Origin: an uncultured Lachnospiraceae bacterium
Lineage (GTDB): Bacteria > Bacillota > Clostridia > Lachnospirales > Lachnospiraceae
Direction: 5' to 3'
Length of the DNA stretch: 42,754 bases
Assembly: GCA_902789175.1 (NCBI GenBank)
Contig: CADANF010000024.1
Span: 1-42,754 of the forward strand
Shown here in pieces: positions 22,661 to 31,174 of the stretch. Position 1 is the stretch's first letter. Each line of letters begins with the position of its first letter. A program made the position numbers and the translations under genes. The notes under the pieces were generated by a model. The model saw nothing but the letters and a program-made list of their open reading frames with translations. It did not search any database and was not told the origin of the DNA.

Positions 22661-24762
22661 GGAAAATACTTCTATTTGCAGGCACCACAGAAGGGCGTAT
22701 TTGTGCCGAAAAATTAAAGAAATATGGCATTTCAATGGATGTCTGTGTAGCAACTGAATATGGAAAAGAAATGATCGAGCCTTCTAAGTTTATAAATATC
22801 CTTCGGGGAAGGCTTGATCTTAATGGGATAAAGGATCTGATAGATAAAAATGATTATCAGCTTGTAATTGATGCTACTCATCCTTATGCTACATGCGTAA
22901 GTAAGAACATTAAGGAGGCTGTAGAATCGAGGAATCTGCCATATATAAGGATTAAAAGAGAGTCATTATTTTTAGATTACGGAATCTATTTTAACAACTA
23001 TGATGAAATGATCCTTAGGTTAAAGAATACAAAGGGAAATATACTTCTTACTACAGGAAGTAAGGAACTTATCAGATTTTCATCAGATCCAGATCTAAAA
23101 GAAAGACTAATTGTGAGGGTTATTCCGGGAGAAGAAAGTATAAGGCTATGTAGTGAATTAGGAATAGAAAGAGAAAAGATAATAGCGATGCAGGGACCAT
23201 TTTCATTTAATATGAATCAGGCCATCATAAAGGAATATGATATAAAGATTCTTGTAACAAAAGAAAGTGGAACTGCAGGGGGATTTAGAGAAAAGATAGA
23301 GGCTGCAAAAAAGGAAGGTGTAAGCTGCTTTATTTTACGCAGGCCTAAAGACGATCTAAATGAAGAGGGGATTTCTCTGGATGATGCTATAGAAAAAACA
23401 TTTGAGTTTATGGGCATAAAGAAAAACAATATAAGCCCTGGTGGGATTCAAAAGAAAAGTAATATAAGCCTTATCGGAATAGGAATGGATGGTGAAAGAA
23501 CCCTTACCATAGAGGCAAAAAGGTATATAGAAGAGGCAGATCTTATATATGGTGCCAGCAGGATGATAGATTCTGTGGCATATTTAAACCCTAAGGCTTT
23601 ATATAAGAAAATGTATATCAGTAAAGATATTTTAGATGATATAAAAAAGCAGCTTTCATCTACGAATGAAGTGAAAAATATAGCTATTCTTTATTCTGGA
23701 GATACCGGATTTTACAGCGGGGCTTCTAAAATGAGAGACTATATTTTAAATGATGAATTTATCAAAGAAAGGATAGAATTAAAGACTCTTCCGGGAATCT
23801 CATCACTTTCAATGATGGCAGCAAGATGTAACATTTCCTATGAGAATATTGAAATAATAAGCAGTCACGGGGTCAGTGAGGATATCTGGGAAAAGAAATT
23901 AAAAAATGCTCTTGCAGAAGATAAAAATATTTTCCTGATTACATCAGGAAGAGGAGATGTAAGGTGTATCATAGATATAGCATGCCATGTTTCTAAAGAA
24001 TATCTGATCTATCTGGGAAGAAATCTTTCTTATGAAGATGAAGAAATTACTGTTATTAATTCAAAAGATTTTAATATAAAGGATATTGATGACACTGAAG
24101 GGCTTTATTCTATTATAATAAAGAGAGTTCCTGATGATAGAATATATGATGACGAGAATGATAAGAATATAGATGACTTAAATATTCTTGGTCTTAGGGA
24201 TGAAGAATTCCTTAGAGATGAAAAGACTCCAATGACTAAGGAAGAAGTTAGGGAGATCATCGTTTCAAAACTTCGCCTTAGAGATGGGGATATTCTCTTT
24301 GATATAGGCAGCGGAACAGGTTCTATAGCAATACAAGCTTCAATGTTAAAAGATATAGAAGTTTATGCAGTAGAAGAAAAAACATCTTCCTGCCTCCTTA
24401 TAAAGAAAAATATAGAAAAGTTTGGCTGCAGGAAGATAAGTATTTTTAATGACAGGGCAAGTAATGTAATAGATTCATTTCCAATGCCGGATGCTTTATT
24501 TATAGGTGGAAGCGGAGGGGAATTAGAAGAGATCATAGCAAAGCTTAATTCTAAGAAAAATGAAGATAAGAGAAGGAAGATCAGAGTTGTTATAAGCACT
24601 GTTACCCTGGAGACAGAAATGGAAATCTATGATCTTATAAAAAAATATGAGCCAGAAGATTTAGATATTGTTGAAGTTAACATTTCAAAAGCAAGAAAAC
24701 TGGGAAGATATAATCTTATGAAGGCCGAAAATCCTATAAAGATTATCTCATTTAAATTATAA
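22657..24762 (+). CDS. CbiJ-CbiE-CbiT trifunctional fusion
   Basis: This single 701-residue chain joins three corrin-pathway enzymes. Residues 1-255 are CbiJ, cobalt-precorrin-6A reductase (FAGTTEGRICAEKL, VIDATHPYATCVSKNI, MQGPFSFNMN, TKESGTAGGFREK). Residues 268-490 are CbiE, the C5 methyltransferase (IGIGMDGERTLTIEA, ILYSGDTGFYSGA, LPGISSLSMMAARC). Residues about 511-701 are CbiT, the C15 methyltransferase and decarboxylase (KTPMTKEEVR, then the Rossmann SAM motif FDIGSGTGS at 548-556, and ALFIGGSGGELEEI). CbiE-CbiT fusions (CobL-like) are common; the extra N-terminal CbiJ is less usual. Linkers of about 12 and 20 polar residues separate the parts. Each domain looks complete. It overlaps cbiH by four bases. 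Confidence 0.92.
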   Translation: MRKILLFAGTTEGRICAEKLKKYGISMDVCVATEYGKEMIEPSKFINILRGRLDLNGIKDLIDKNDYQLVIDATHPYATCVSKNIKEAVESRNLPYIRIKRESLFLDYGIYFNNYDEMILRLKNTKGNILLTTGSKELIRFSSDPDLKERLIVRVIPGEESIRLCSELGIEREKIIAMQGPFSFNMNQAIIKEYDIKILVTKESGTAGGFREKIEAAKKEGVSCFILRRPKDDLNEEGISLDDAIEKTFEFMGIKKNNISPGGIQKKSNISLIGIGMDGERTLTIEAKRYIEEADLIYGASRMIDSVAYLNPKALYKKMYISKDILDDIKKQLSSTNEVKNIAILYSGDTGFYSGASKMRDYILNDEFIKERIELKTLPGISSLSMMAARCNISYENIEIISSHGVSEDIWEKKLKNALAEDKNIFLITSGRGDVRCIIDIACHVSKEYLIYLGRNLSYEDEEITVINSKDFNIKDIDDTEGLYSIIIKRVPDDRIYDDENDKNIDDLNILGLRDEEFLRDEKTPMTKEEVREIIVSKLRLRDGDILFDIGSGTGSIAIQASMLKDIEVYAVEEKTSSCLLIKKNIEKFGCRKISIFNDRASNVIDSFPMPDALFIGGSGGELEEIIAKLNSKKNEDKRRKIRVVISTVTLETEMEIYDLIKKYEPEDLDIVEVNISKARKLGRYNLMKAENPIKIISFKL

Positions 24763-24832
24763 AGAAATTTTTTATTTTTTGCACAAACGGCAGTGGATGC
24801 GAAAGATTTAAGATAAAAAAAAGGGAGCATCA

Positions 24833-26197
24833 ATGAAAAATTATCCGGGAATTTTAATAGCTGCGCCTCAAAGTGGCAGTGGTAAGACGCTTATCACTAT
24901 ATCTTTACTAAGAGCCTATTCTTCTCTTGGGTTAAAGATAGGTGCATTTAAATGTGGCCCAGATTATATAGATCCTATGTTTCATAGAAAGGTATTAGGA
25001 CTTCCTTCAAGAAATCTTGATCTTTTCTTTGTTGATAGAGAGAAATTAAGGGAAATATATAGAGATAAAAATAATAATGACCTTTCTATAGTGGAAGGAG
25101 TTATGGGGCTTTATGACGGTTCTGATATTAAGAGTTATGTTTCCTCAGGCTATGATATTGCGGCTGCGACAGGTCTACCTATTATACTTGTTATAAATGC
25201 CAAAGGAATGGGAAGAAGTGTTATCTCACTTATAAAAGGTTTTAAGATAGATGATGATAAGAATCAGATAAAGGGAGTTATCTTAAACAGGATAACTAAG
25301 TCATTTTACGAACGATTAAAGCCTTTGATAGAAGAAGAAACAGGACTTACATGTCTTGGCTTTTTTCCTGAGGATAAGGAATTAAATATTTCCAGCAGGC
25401 ATCTAGGCCTTATGCAGCCTGAAGAAATAAAAAATTTAAATATACTGATAGATAAGGCAGCTCTTATTGCTAAAGAAAGTATAGATCTGGATAAAATAAG
25501 AGAGATAGCTGATAGTTATTGTAAATTACTATTAAAAGAATCTGACTTAAAAGAAGCGGATCATTTAGAAGATAAGAATATAAATAGAAAGCGTATTGCA
25601 GTAGCAAGGGACGAGGCATTTTCCTTTTATTATGAAGAAAATCTTGATATTTTAAGAAGATACTTTAACCTTACTTTTTTCTCGCCTATAAGGGATGAGA
25701 GATTGCCGGAGGATATAAGCGGAATTATCATTGGCGGCGGATATCCGGAAGAATATGCTAAAGAACTTTCCTCTAATAAATCCATGAAAGAAAGTATATT
25801 TAAAGCGTTAAAAAGGGGAATGCCGGTAATAGCTGAATGTGGAGGCTTTATGTATCTTTCTAAGACTCTTACCACAAAAGAAGAAAATAGCTATGAAATG
25901 GTAGGCTATGTGGATTCGAATATAAGATTTATGGGAAAGCTGGTAAGATTTGGCTACTGTGAGATAGAAGATAAAGCCACAGGAATAAAAATCCGTGGCC
26001 ACGAATTCCACTATTTTGATTCAGATAATAATGGTGATGGATGCATTATAAGAAAGAAAACAGTAGATAAGTCATGGCACGGAGTTCATAGAAATGATAA
26101 CCAGTGGATAGGTTATCCACATTTATATCTTCCTTCTTCAGAAGAATTTATAAACTGGTTTGTTTTTCAGGTAATGAATTATTCTGATAAAAACTAA
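24833..26197 (+). CDS. cbiA: Cobyrinate a,c-diamide synthase
   Basis: CbiA amidates the a and c carboxylates of cobyrinate with glutamine and ATP. The N-terminal domain has IAAPQSGSGKTLITISLL (P-loop), FKCGPDYIDPMFH and VEGVMGLYDG. The C-terminal amidotransferase domain has IIIGGGYPEEYAKELS, the nucleophile Cys in PVIAECGGFMYLS (near 331) and RGHEFHYF with GVHRNDNQWIGYPHLY near the end. At 454 residues it is normal. AAAGGGAG precedes the start. A 70-base gap without a terminator follows the fusion gene, so it is probably the last gene of the riboswitch operon. Its stop codon overlaps that of the convergent HAD gene. Confidence 0.95.
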   Translation: MKNYPGILIAAPQSGSGKTLITISLLRAYSSLGLKIGAFKCGPDYIDPMFHRKVLGLPSRNLDLFFVDREKLREIYRDKNNNDLSIVEGVMGLYDGSDIKSYVSSGYDIAAATGLPIILVINAKGMGRSVISLIKGFKIDDDKNQIKGVILNRITKSFYERLKPLIEEETGLTCLGFFPEDKELNISSRHLGLMQPEEIKNLNILIDKAALIAKESIDLDKIREIADSYCKLLLKESDLKEADHLEDKNINRKRIAVARDEAFSFYYEENLDILRRYFNLTFFSPIRDERLPEDISGIIIGGGYPEEYAKELSSNKSMKESIFKALKRGMPVIAECGGFMYLSKTLTTKEENSYEMVGYVDSNIRFMGKLVRFGYCEIEDKATGIKIRGHEFHYFDSDNNGDGCIIRKKTVDKSWHGVHRNDNQWIGYPHLYLPSSEEFINWFVFQVMNYSDKN

Positions 26198-26838
26198 GGT
26201 AAAATATCAAGTATATCCTTAGCAGTTTCGGCAAGGTAAGTAGCTCCATTTGATTCAAGTTCTTCTTTTGAACCATAGCCATAGAGAACACCGATGGAAT
26301 CTACGCCTGCATTTTTAGCTCCAAGGATATCAAAATGACGATCACCTATCATGATAGCTTTATCCTTAGGGATTTGGGCTTCATTTATTGCATCATTTAT
26401 AAGTTTTGTCTTATCTGAAGATGGATCAGTAAGAGAAGGGCTCTTGATAAATGAGAAACAGTCACTAAGACCATATTTTTCAAGAATCCTTGATGCAAAT
26501 TCTGCTGGTTTTGATGTAACTAATACTGTTGTTTTGCCTTTTTCTTTAAGGGCGAGTACCACTTCCTTAATGTCCGGATATACAGTGAGATGAAAGAGGT
26601 TTTCTGTTGAATAAACAGATCTATAATAATTTACAGCTTCTCTGGCTTTTTCCTCGGAAAAACCATATCTATTCATGAAAGAATCCATGAGAGATGGGCC
26701 AACAAAGAGACGAAGTTCATCTTCAGGACGGTTTGGCATATCAAAGTGGTCAAGGGCAAACTGAGCTGATTCCATGATACCTTTGCCGGAATCAATTACA
26801 GTGCCATCAAGATCAAACATAATTAAGTCGTAGTTCAT
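26194..26838 (-). CDS. HAD-family phosphatase (Gph-like)
   Basis: This is a haloacid dehalogenase-type phosphatase with a helical cap, like phosphoglycolate phosphatase or pyrophosphatase PpaX. Motif I is MFDLDGTVIDSG (residues 7-18), motif II TVLVTSKP (near 104), the conserved Lys lies in SSDKTKLIN, and motif IV is IMIGDRHFDILGAKNAGV. At 214 residues it is typical. The substrate is unknown. It lies on the opposite strand inside the cobalamin island: its stop overlaps the cbiA stop, and its start is 53 bases from cobT. AGGAGG provides a strong ribosome site. A corrinoid role is possible only by location; a phosphatase for the nucleotide loop (cobC) is already present. Confidence 0.85.
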   Translation of the reverse strand: MNYDLIMFDLDGTVIDSGKGIMESAQFALDHFDMPNRPEDELRLFVGPSLMDSFMNRYGFSEEKAREAVNYYRSVYSTENLFHLTVYPDIKEVVLALKEKGKTTVLVTSKPAEFASRILEKYGLSDCFSFIKSPSLTDPSSDKTKLINDAINEAQIPKDKAIMIGDRHFDILGAKNAGVDSIGVLYGYGSKEELESNGATYLAETAKDILDILP

Positions 26839-26891
26839 AACTACCTCCTACACTTTTAACTGACATTTTATTAAAGGAGTATAACAGATAA

Positions 26892-27971
26892 ATGTTAAGT
26901 CTTAAAGAAACAATAGAAAAAAATTTAATATATGACAGATCAGCGTGTGGCAAAGTGAAGGAAAGATTTGATAAGGTGGCGAAGCCTTTAGACAGTTTAG
27001 GAAAGTTTGAAGAGCTGATATCAAAGATCGGCGGTATCAGAGGAAGCGTTGATGTAAGTATTGATAATCCGGTTCTTATAATTTTTGCATCAGATAATGG
27101 AATAGTAGATGAAAATGTAAGTCAGTCAGATCACAGTGTAACTACAGAATGTGTAAAGAATATCGCGGATTATAAAAGTGTTGCTGGTGTATTTGCAAAG
27201 AAGGCTGATGCAAAGATTAAAGTCTATGATATGGGTATAATAGATGATATAGATCATGATAAATATCACATTACAAATAAAAAAATAAGAAATGGTACTT
27301 CAAATTTTCTAAAGACCAGTGCCATGACAAGAGAAGAAGTGATAAAGGCTATAGAAATAGGGATAGATGCAGCATTTTCACTTAAGGAAGAAAACGCAGA
27401 TATTATCTGTATCGGAGAGATGGGAATCGGAAATACAACCACTTCTAGTGCTGTTATCGCAGGCCTTCTTAAGATGCCTGCCAGAGATGTAACAGGTTAC
27501 GGAGCAGGGCTTTCGGATGAAGGATATAAAAGAAAGATAGAAGTTATAGATAAAGGGATAAAAAAATATGACTTATATAATAAAGATCCCCTTACTATCT
27601 TACAGAACGTTGGTGGCTTTGATATAGCAGCAATGTGTGGCATGGTGATAGGCTGTGCCGTTAATAATATCCCTGTTATATTAGATGGCCTTATAAGTCT
27701 AACAGCAGCCTATCTGGCTAAACTTATCACAGGAAAAAATATAGAAGATTTTGTCATAGCTTCTCATGTTGGTAAAGAAAAAGCTGTTAAGATATTGCTG
27801 GAAAGATTAAAACTGGATGCAGTTATTGATGCTGATATGGCTTTAGGAGAAGGAACCGGCGCGCTTCTTATGCTGATATTATTAAAGACGAATATCTTAG
27901 TTTTAGATGATACTATAAGATTTGAAGATACTGATATTGAGCAGTATGTAAGATTACATGAGGAAAGTTAA
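26892..27971 (+). CDS. cobT: Nicotinate-nucleotide:DMB phosphoribosyltransferase
   Basis: CobT activates the lower-ligand base by forming alpha-ribazole phosphate from nicotinate mononucleotide. Signatures are the N-terminal KPLDSLGKFEEL, IFASDNGIVDENVSQSD, GEMGIGNTTTSSAVIAGLL (about 175-193), NVGGFDIAAMCGMVIG and the catalytic Glu in MALGEGTGALL (near 316-326). At 359 residues it is normal. AAAGGAG lies 12 bases before ATG. It begins the second half of the island after the inverted HAD gene, and cobU follows directly. Confidence 0.94.
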   Translation: MLSLKETIEKNLIYDRSACGKVKERFDKVAKPLDSLGKFEELISKIGGIRGSVDVSIDNPVLIIFASDNGIVDENVSQSDHSVTTECVKNIADYKSVAGVFAKKADAKIKVYDMGIIDDIDHDKYHITNKKIRNGTSNFLKTSAMTREEVIKAIEIGIDAAFSLKEENADIICIGEMGIGNTTTSSAVIAGLLKMPARDVTGYGAGLSDEGYKRKIEVIDKGIKKYDLYNKDPLTILQNVGGFDIAAMCGMVIGCAVNNIPVILDGLISLTAAYLAKLITGKNIEDFVIASHVGKEKAVKILLERLKLDAVIDADMALGEGTGALLMLILLKTNILVLDDTIRFEDTDIEQYVRLHEES

Positions 27972-28502
27972 ATGCTTGTTTTAGTTTACGGTGGGTCAGG
28001 CAGCGGCAAATCAGAAATAGCTGAGGATTATTGCTTAAACCTAAGAAAAGACAGTAGTCATAAAATGATATATCTTGCTACGATGGAACCCTTTGGGAAG
28101 GAAGCTGAGGAAAGAATAAAAAGGCATAGGGATCTTAGAAAAAACAAGGGGTTTGTTACAATTGAAAAAACATGTGATATAAACGAGATTGAGGTAAAAA
28201 AGGATGATATCATCCTTTTGGAATGCATGTCTAACCTTGTTGCTAATGAGTTTTTTACAAAAAATCTTAATAATGAGGAAGTAGTAAAAAAGATAAGCCT
28301 TGATATTAAGAATCTAAGTGACAGAGTTGAAAATCTCATCATTGTATCAAACGACATATTTTCATCCGGGGAAGAATATGGAAAAGAAACCTATGAATAT
28401 ATGAAGGCTTTAGGTGAGATAAATAAAGATATTGCAAAAAAGGCAGATGTTGTTTTTGAAGCTGTAGTAGGTATTCCAGTTATCAAAAAAAGTATTAGAT
28501 AA
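27972..28502 (+). CDS. cobU: Adenosylcobinamide kinase/guanylyltransferase, atypical C-terminus
   Basis: CobU phosphorylates adenosylcobinamide and transfers GMP to it. Visible motifs are the P-loop YGGSGSGKSE (6-15), the ATMEPFGKEAEERIKRHRDLR region with the His that carries the GMP intermediate in the family, and LLECMSNLVANE (Walker B-like). At 176 residues it is normal. In typical CobU the next strand reads TNEVGxGIVP. Here that part reads VSNDIFSSGEEYGKETYEYM, so the conserved block is replaced. A short second CobU-like protein two genes downstream retains that block. The gene directly abuts cobT (stop 27971, start 27972). Confidence 0.85.
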   Translation: MLVLVYGGSGSGKSEIAEDYCLNLRKDSSHKMIYLATMEPFGKEAEERIKRHRDLRKNKGFVTIEKTCDINEIEVKKDDIILLECMSNLVANEFFTKNLNNEEVVKKISLDIKNLSDRVENLIIVSNDIFSSGEEYGKETYEYMKALGEINKDIAKKADVVFEAVVGIPVIKKSIR

Positions 28503-28522
28503 ATAAAAGAAAAGGTAGTTTT

Positions 28523-29308
28523 ATGCTAAAGAAAATTTTTAGAAGTATCGCAGTTGCATTTTCTATATATTCAAGAATACCAATGCCTCAGTTCATTTGG
28601 AACTCTGATGATATGAAATATGATATGATCTTTTTTCCATGGGTTGGTGGAGTGATAGGGGCTGTAATGCTGGCCTGGTATAAACTTTCAGATTATCTTC
28701 AGGTAGGTAAGATGGGGCAGGTATTAATACTGGTTGCAATACCTCTTATCATTACAGGAGGTTTTCATTTTGATGGATTTATGGATACAGAAGATGCTCT
28801 TAGATCTTATAAAGGAAAAGAAGAAAGATTAAAGATAATGGAGGATCCGCATATTGGGGCATTTGCAGTGATAGGTGCGTTTGTCTATATTCTGATCCTT
28901 ACAGGAACCATGTCTATGATAGGAAGTAATAAAGGATTTTATATAATATTCTGCAGTTTTTTTCTTGTCAGATGTTTAAGTGGAATTCTTACACAAATCC
29001 TTAAGTCAGCAAAAAAAAGCGGTATGCTTAAGGACACAAAGGATAATTCAGGAAATAAAGTTAAAATATTTCTTATTATCCAAATGATACTGGCACTTAT
29101 TTTTATTTTATATATCTCTATTCCTTTTGGAATGGGGGTAGCTTTAGTAATGGTTTGTTATATTTTAATCTTTAAGCATAGGTCCTATAAGCTCTTTGGC
29201 GGAGTGACAGGTGATCTTTTAGGAAGATTTTTATGTGTTGCAGAGCTGCTTATAGTTATCAGTATTTTTTTAATAGAGAACATTTTAAAGTTAGCTAAAA
29301 TATATTAG
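28523..29308 (+). CDS. cobS: Adenosylcobinamide-GDP ribazoletransferase (cobalamin synthase)
   Basis: CobS joins adenosylcobinamide-GDP to alpha-ribazole (phosphate) in the membrane. The 261-residue protein has about six or seven hydrophobic segments. Family motifs are AFSIYSRIPMPQF at the N-terminus, FFPWVGGVIGAVM, the metal-binding GGFHFDGFMDTEDALRSY (about 78-95) followed by MEDPHIGAFAVIG, and the C-terminal GGVTGDLLGRFLCVAELL. All are intact. It lies 20 bases after cobU. Confidence 0.94.
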   Translation: MLKKIFRSIAVAFSIYSRIPMPQFIWNSDDMKYDMIFFPWVGGVIGAVMLAWYKLSDYLQVGKMGQVLILVAIPLIITGGFHFDGFMDTEDALRSYKGKEERLKIMEDPHIGAFAVIGAFVYILILTGTMSMIGSNKGFYIIFCSFFLVRCLSGILTQILKSAKKSGMLKDTKDNSGNKVKIFLIIQMILALIFILYISIPFGMGVALVMVCYILIFKHRSYKLFGGVTGDLLGRFLCVAELLIVISIFLIENILKLAKIY

Positions 29309-29329
29309 AATAAAGGAAATGATATTAAT

Positions 29330-29656
29330 ATGATTCTTATAGTAGGGGGCATGGCCCAGGGAAAAACTGAATTTGCAAAGAGTTTCAATAATCTTAAGGT
29401 TATTGATGATCTTCATCTTTATATTAAAGACAGGGTTTATGCGGGAAAATCTGAGGATGAGATTTTAAGTGAGATCATGGCAATGGATATAGATAATGCT
29501 GTTATTATTGCAAATGAAGTTGGGTGTGGCATTGTTCCTATTGAAAAAAATGAGAGAGATTATAGGGAAATCTGTGGAAGAATATTAATAAGACTTGCTA
29601 AGAAGGCAAGTCATGTCTATCGGATGGTTTTAGGATTTGCAGAGGAGGTTAAATGA
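29330..29656 (+). CDS. Short CobU-like P-loop protein
   Basis: This 108-residue protein resembles a shortened CobU. It begins with a P-loop IVGGMAQGKTEFA (residues 3-16), lacks the middle section holding the RxxHxxxR guanylylation motif, and ends with ANEVGCGIVPIEKNERDYR followed by ICGRILIRLAKKASHVYRMV, which is the C-terminal block of classic CobU. The full-length cobU upstream lacks exactly this block. It may be a regulatory or complementary subunit, or a compact kinase without the guanylyltransferase function; either is inference. It sits between cobS and cobC and overlaps cobC by four bases, so it is an integral operon member. The reading frame is intact. Confidence 0.75.
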   Translation: MILIVGGMAQGKTEFAKSFNNLKVIDDLHLYIKDRVYAGKSEDEILSEIMAMDIDNAVIIANEVGCGIVPIEKNERDYREICGRILIRLAKKASHVYRMVLGFAEEVK

Positions 29657-30201
29657 AAATCTATCTTATCAGACACGGAGAGACTAAAGGAAATTTAAAG
29701 AAGAAGTATATTGGAAGAACTGATGAGAAACTTTGTAGTGAAGGGCGTATCAAATTGGAAAATAAAAAGGATAAAGGCTATTATCCTTCCTGTGATGTAG
29801 TATTTTCAAGCCCGATGAAGAGGTGTCTTGAAACTGCAGATATCATATATCCTGAAAAAAAGAAGATAATAATAGATGATCTTTCAGAGATGAATTTTGG
29901 ATGCTTTGAAGGAAAAAATTATGAGGAACTAACTCAGCTTACAGATTATTATCTTACCTGGGTAAACAGCAATTGTGAATTACCAATCCCAGGAGGAGAA
30001 TCAAAAGCTTATTTTATAAAAAGATCCGTCAGAGGATTTGAAAAAGCACTTTCGATAATAAAGAAAGATTATCCATCTGCAAATGAAGTATCACTGGTGG
30101 TCCATGGTGGAACGATAATGTCGATATTAAGCAGCAGAATGGGTGGAGATTTCTATGATTATCAGGTAAGTAATGGAGATTTTTTATGCTATACCATTTG
30201 A
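29653..30201 (+). CDS. cobC: Alpha-ribazole phosphatase (histidine phosphatase family)
   Basis: CobC removes the 5'-phosphate of alpha-ribazole phosphate or of cobalamin phosphate. The catalytic RHGE motif is at residues 7-10 (IYLIRHGETKGN), followed by YIGRTDEKLCSEGR, SSPMKRCLETADII and the second catalytic His in VVHGGTIMSIL (near 154). The Glu of the EMNFGCFEGK motif is also present. At 182 residues it is normal. It overlaps the preceding gene by four bases and the following cbiB by sixteen, so the genes are tightly coupled. The family is broad, so the assignment rests partly on context. Confidence 0.88.
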   Translation: MKIYLIRHGETKGNLKKKYIGRTDEKLCSEGRIKLENKKDKGYYPSCDVVFSSPMKRCLETADIIYPEKKKIIIDDLSEMNFGCFEGKNYEELTQLTDYYLTWVNSNCELPIPGGESKAYFIKRSVRGFEKALSIIKKDYPSANEVSLVVHGGTIMSILSSRMGGDFYDYQVSNGDFLCYTI

Positions 30202-31160
30202 TAGCTTTTATTTTGGCTTTTATATTAGATACTATATTTGGAGATCCAAGATGGTTTCCTCATCCGGTAATATTTATAGGACGGTTTATTGCTTTCCTTG
30301 AGAAAAAATGGCTTGGTGAGGATGATAACGACGATGAAAAACTGATAAATGGAAGAGTGCTTACTATTGTGGTTGTTGTAGTTACATTTGATATAACCCT
30401 GGCAGTAATTATATTTTCCTATAAGCTAAATGTAGTAGTTGGTATCATTATTGAATCTATTCTGGGAGCTACATGTCTTGCGGCAAAAGATCTTAAAAAA
30501 GAGAGCATGAAAGTCTACTATTCTATTGATGATATTAATAAAGCAAGACACGCGGTATCCATGATAGTTGGAAGAGATACAGAAAGCCTTAGTAAGGAAG
30601 GTGTAATTAAGGCTGCTGTTGAGACAGTGGCTGAAAGTACATCTGATGGTGTTATAGCTCCGATGTTTTATCTTGCCATAGGTGGACCTGGTCTTGCTTT
30701 GCTTTATAAGGCTGTAAATACAATGGATTCTATGATCGGTTATAAGAATAATAAATATCTCTATTTTGGAAGATGCGCAGCAAAATTCGATGATGTTTTA
30801 AATTTTATCCCTGCAAGGATAAGTGGAATCTTAATGGTTGCGGCGACTATATTTGATAAGAAAAACTTTGATACAAAAAATGCATGGAAGATTTTTAAAA
30901 GAGACAGACTAAAACATAAGAGTCCAAATTCAGCTCACACAGAGGCTGCGGCTGCTGGAGCATTAAATATACAGCTGGCAGGTCCAGCATACTATTTTGG
31001 AAAAAAAGTGGAGAAGGATTATCTGGGAGATAAGAATAGAGAAGTTATTTCTGATGATATTAAAAAGATGAATGAATTAATGTATCTTACCAGTATCAGC
31101 GCATTTTTTATCTGTGTTATGATATTGGGGATCATTACGACTATTTTAAATTATTGCTAA
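30186..31160 (+). CDS. cbiB: Adenosylcobinamide-phosphate synthase
   Basis: CbiB attaches aminopropanol phosphate to adenosylcobyric acid in the membrane. The N-terminal FILDTIFGDPRWFPHPVIFIG (split: FGDPRWFPHPV about 18-28) is diagnostic. Further conserved parts are ETVAESTSDGVIAPMFYL, KAVNTMDSMIGYKN, DVLNFIPARISG and HKSPNSAHTEAAAAGAL. About five hydrophobic segments are visible over 324 residues. The start at 30186 lies within the end of cobC (16-base overlap). cobD, which supplies the aminopropanol phosphate, follows after 14 bases. Confidence 0.94.
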   Translation: MLYHLIAFILAFILDTIFGDPRWFPHPVIFIGRFIAFLEKKWLGEDDNDDEKLINGRVLTIVVVVVTFDITLAVIIFSYKLNVVVGIIIESILGATCLAAKDLKKESMKVYYSIDDINKARHAVSMIVGRDTESLSKEGVIKAAVETVAESTSDGVIAPMFYLAIGGPGLALLYKAVNTMDSMIGYKNNKYLYFGRCAAKFDDVLNFIPARISGILMVAATIFDKKNFDTKNAWKIFKRDRLKHKSPNSAHTEAAAAGALNIQLAGPAYYFGKKVEKDYLGDKNREVISDDIKKMNELMYLTSISAFFICVMILGIITTILNYC

Positions 31161-31174
31161 AGAGGTAAAACTAA

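Noticed and set aside
23217-23429. Antisense frames inside the cbiJ-E-T gene and similar shadow frames elsewhere
   Set aside because: They lack ribosome sites and meaningful motifs and mirror the codon bias of the sense genes.
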